Origin: Tubulanus polymorphus
Lineage: Eukaryota > Nemertea > Palaeonemertea > Tubulaniformes > Tubulanidae
Assembly: GCF_964204645.1 (NCBI RefSeq)
Contig: NC_134035.1
Location: 1,504,001-1,568,000 of the forward strand
Length of the DNA: 64,000 nucleotides
Direction: 5' to 3'
Below the pieces are notes generated by a model. The model ran no database searches, was not told the DNA's origin, and saw only the letters and a list, made by a program, of their open reading frames with translations. The position numbers and the translations under genes are program-made. Positions 1 to 64,000 of this stretch are shown here, one piece after another. Each line of letters opens with the position of its first letter. Position 1 is the stretch's first letter.

Positions 1-297
1 GTGTTTATAAAAAGAAATGTTTTCAATCGGGATTTGAAAGCTGGGACAAAGATGGAGACTCTTATGTTACGAGGTAGTTCATTCTGAAGAGTAGTAGGAG
101 CTGAATGATAAAATCACCTTCCAATAACCTTTTTGCCATAGCTTTAACTAAAATCGTTGGATCATTTTTAGAGCCAAGTGTACCAAAAATCATCATTACG
201 AGGTGGTACATATGGTGTCAAGAGATCGAATACATGATATGACACGGCCATTAAAACATCTAAATGCAGTTTAAAGCACCTTGAATGTGATACATAC
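1..297. other. Intron sequence, no gene seen
   Basis: Part of the intron within Ig17. No frame with Ig or FN3 signature and no recognisable repeat. Confidence 0.6.
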
Positions 298-63827
<63,530 letters not shown>

Positions 63828-64000
63828 CTGAAAAACACGTGAGTTATTAAATCTAACGAAATTCAAAACTACAATCGCAACAGAGAAAAATCTACGGATT
63901 CAAGGCCGTATCGATCGGGGTGGTCTGACGAGACGTCCGATTGAGACCCTCAAAATTTTGACCCTTGAAATGCCCCATTTATTGAAAGGTGTTCAAGTCA

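Overview
The window is animal genomic DNA. It is AT-rich and full of introns, with GT-AG introns, short interspersed repeats with terminal inverted repeats, a tRNA-derived SINE-like copy and many microsatellites. There are no bacterial features. About 10.0 kb of coding sequence, in 64 exons that join in phase without a break, reads on the minus strand across nearly the whole window (63827 down to 298). It encodes the N-terminal and middle part of a twitchin-class giant muscle protein of the titin/projectin/UNC-22 family. The domain order, the KRxS repeats and the RRxS-rich linker between the seventh and eighth Ig domains resemble twitchin of molluscan catch muscle, so a mollusc or another lophotrochozoan is the best guess. 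I cannot name the species.

Layout from the N-terminal side, reading right to left: Ig1 (63.8 and 55.8 kb), Ig2 (52.6 kb), a KRQS tandem-repeat linker (50.8 kb), Ig3 to Ig6 (45.9-40.3 kb), a long charged K/E/P-rich linker in small exons (39.7-32.4 kb), Ig7 (31.7 kb), a second linker with three RRxS motifs (31.5-26.4 kb), Ig8 (26.1 kb), Ig9 split by an 8.8-kb intron, Ig10 to Ig12, and then the core of super-repeats FFI FFI FFFI FFI FFFI (F = fibronectin III, I = Ig) down to 0.3 kb. The C-terminal part, including the kinase expected for the family, lies beyond the left edge. The initiator exon of the long form lies beyond the right edge.

A TATA box, an Inr-like site and an ATG-free untranslated exon at 51.45-51.25 kb suggest an internal promoter. 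Its transcript would start at the ATG at 50961 and omit Ig1 and Ig2.

The 8.8-kb intron between the two halves of Ig9 holds a second gene on the opposite (plus) strand. It has a single 3.7-kb coding exon (20517-24227) for a 1236-residue protein with about six divergent ubiquitin-like segments in a row, a long charged disordered region and a conserved-looking C-terminal region. I recognise no described family for the whole protein. It is the best candidate in the window for something undescribed.

The remaining sequence is intron. It holds at least six families of small repeats: fold-back elements, a 'CCCTGA' family that ends in a splice-donor-like sequence, and a roughly 200-470 bp family that twice lies against 5' splice sites of this gene. 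It also holds several minisatellites and a long AT microsatellite. Exon edges come from reading frame, splice consensus and phase agreement. No transcript evidence was available.
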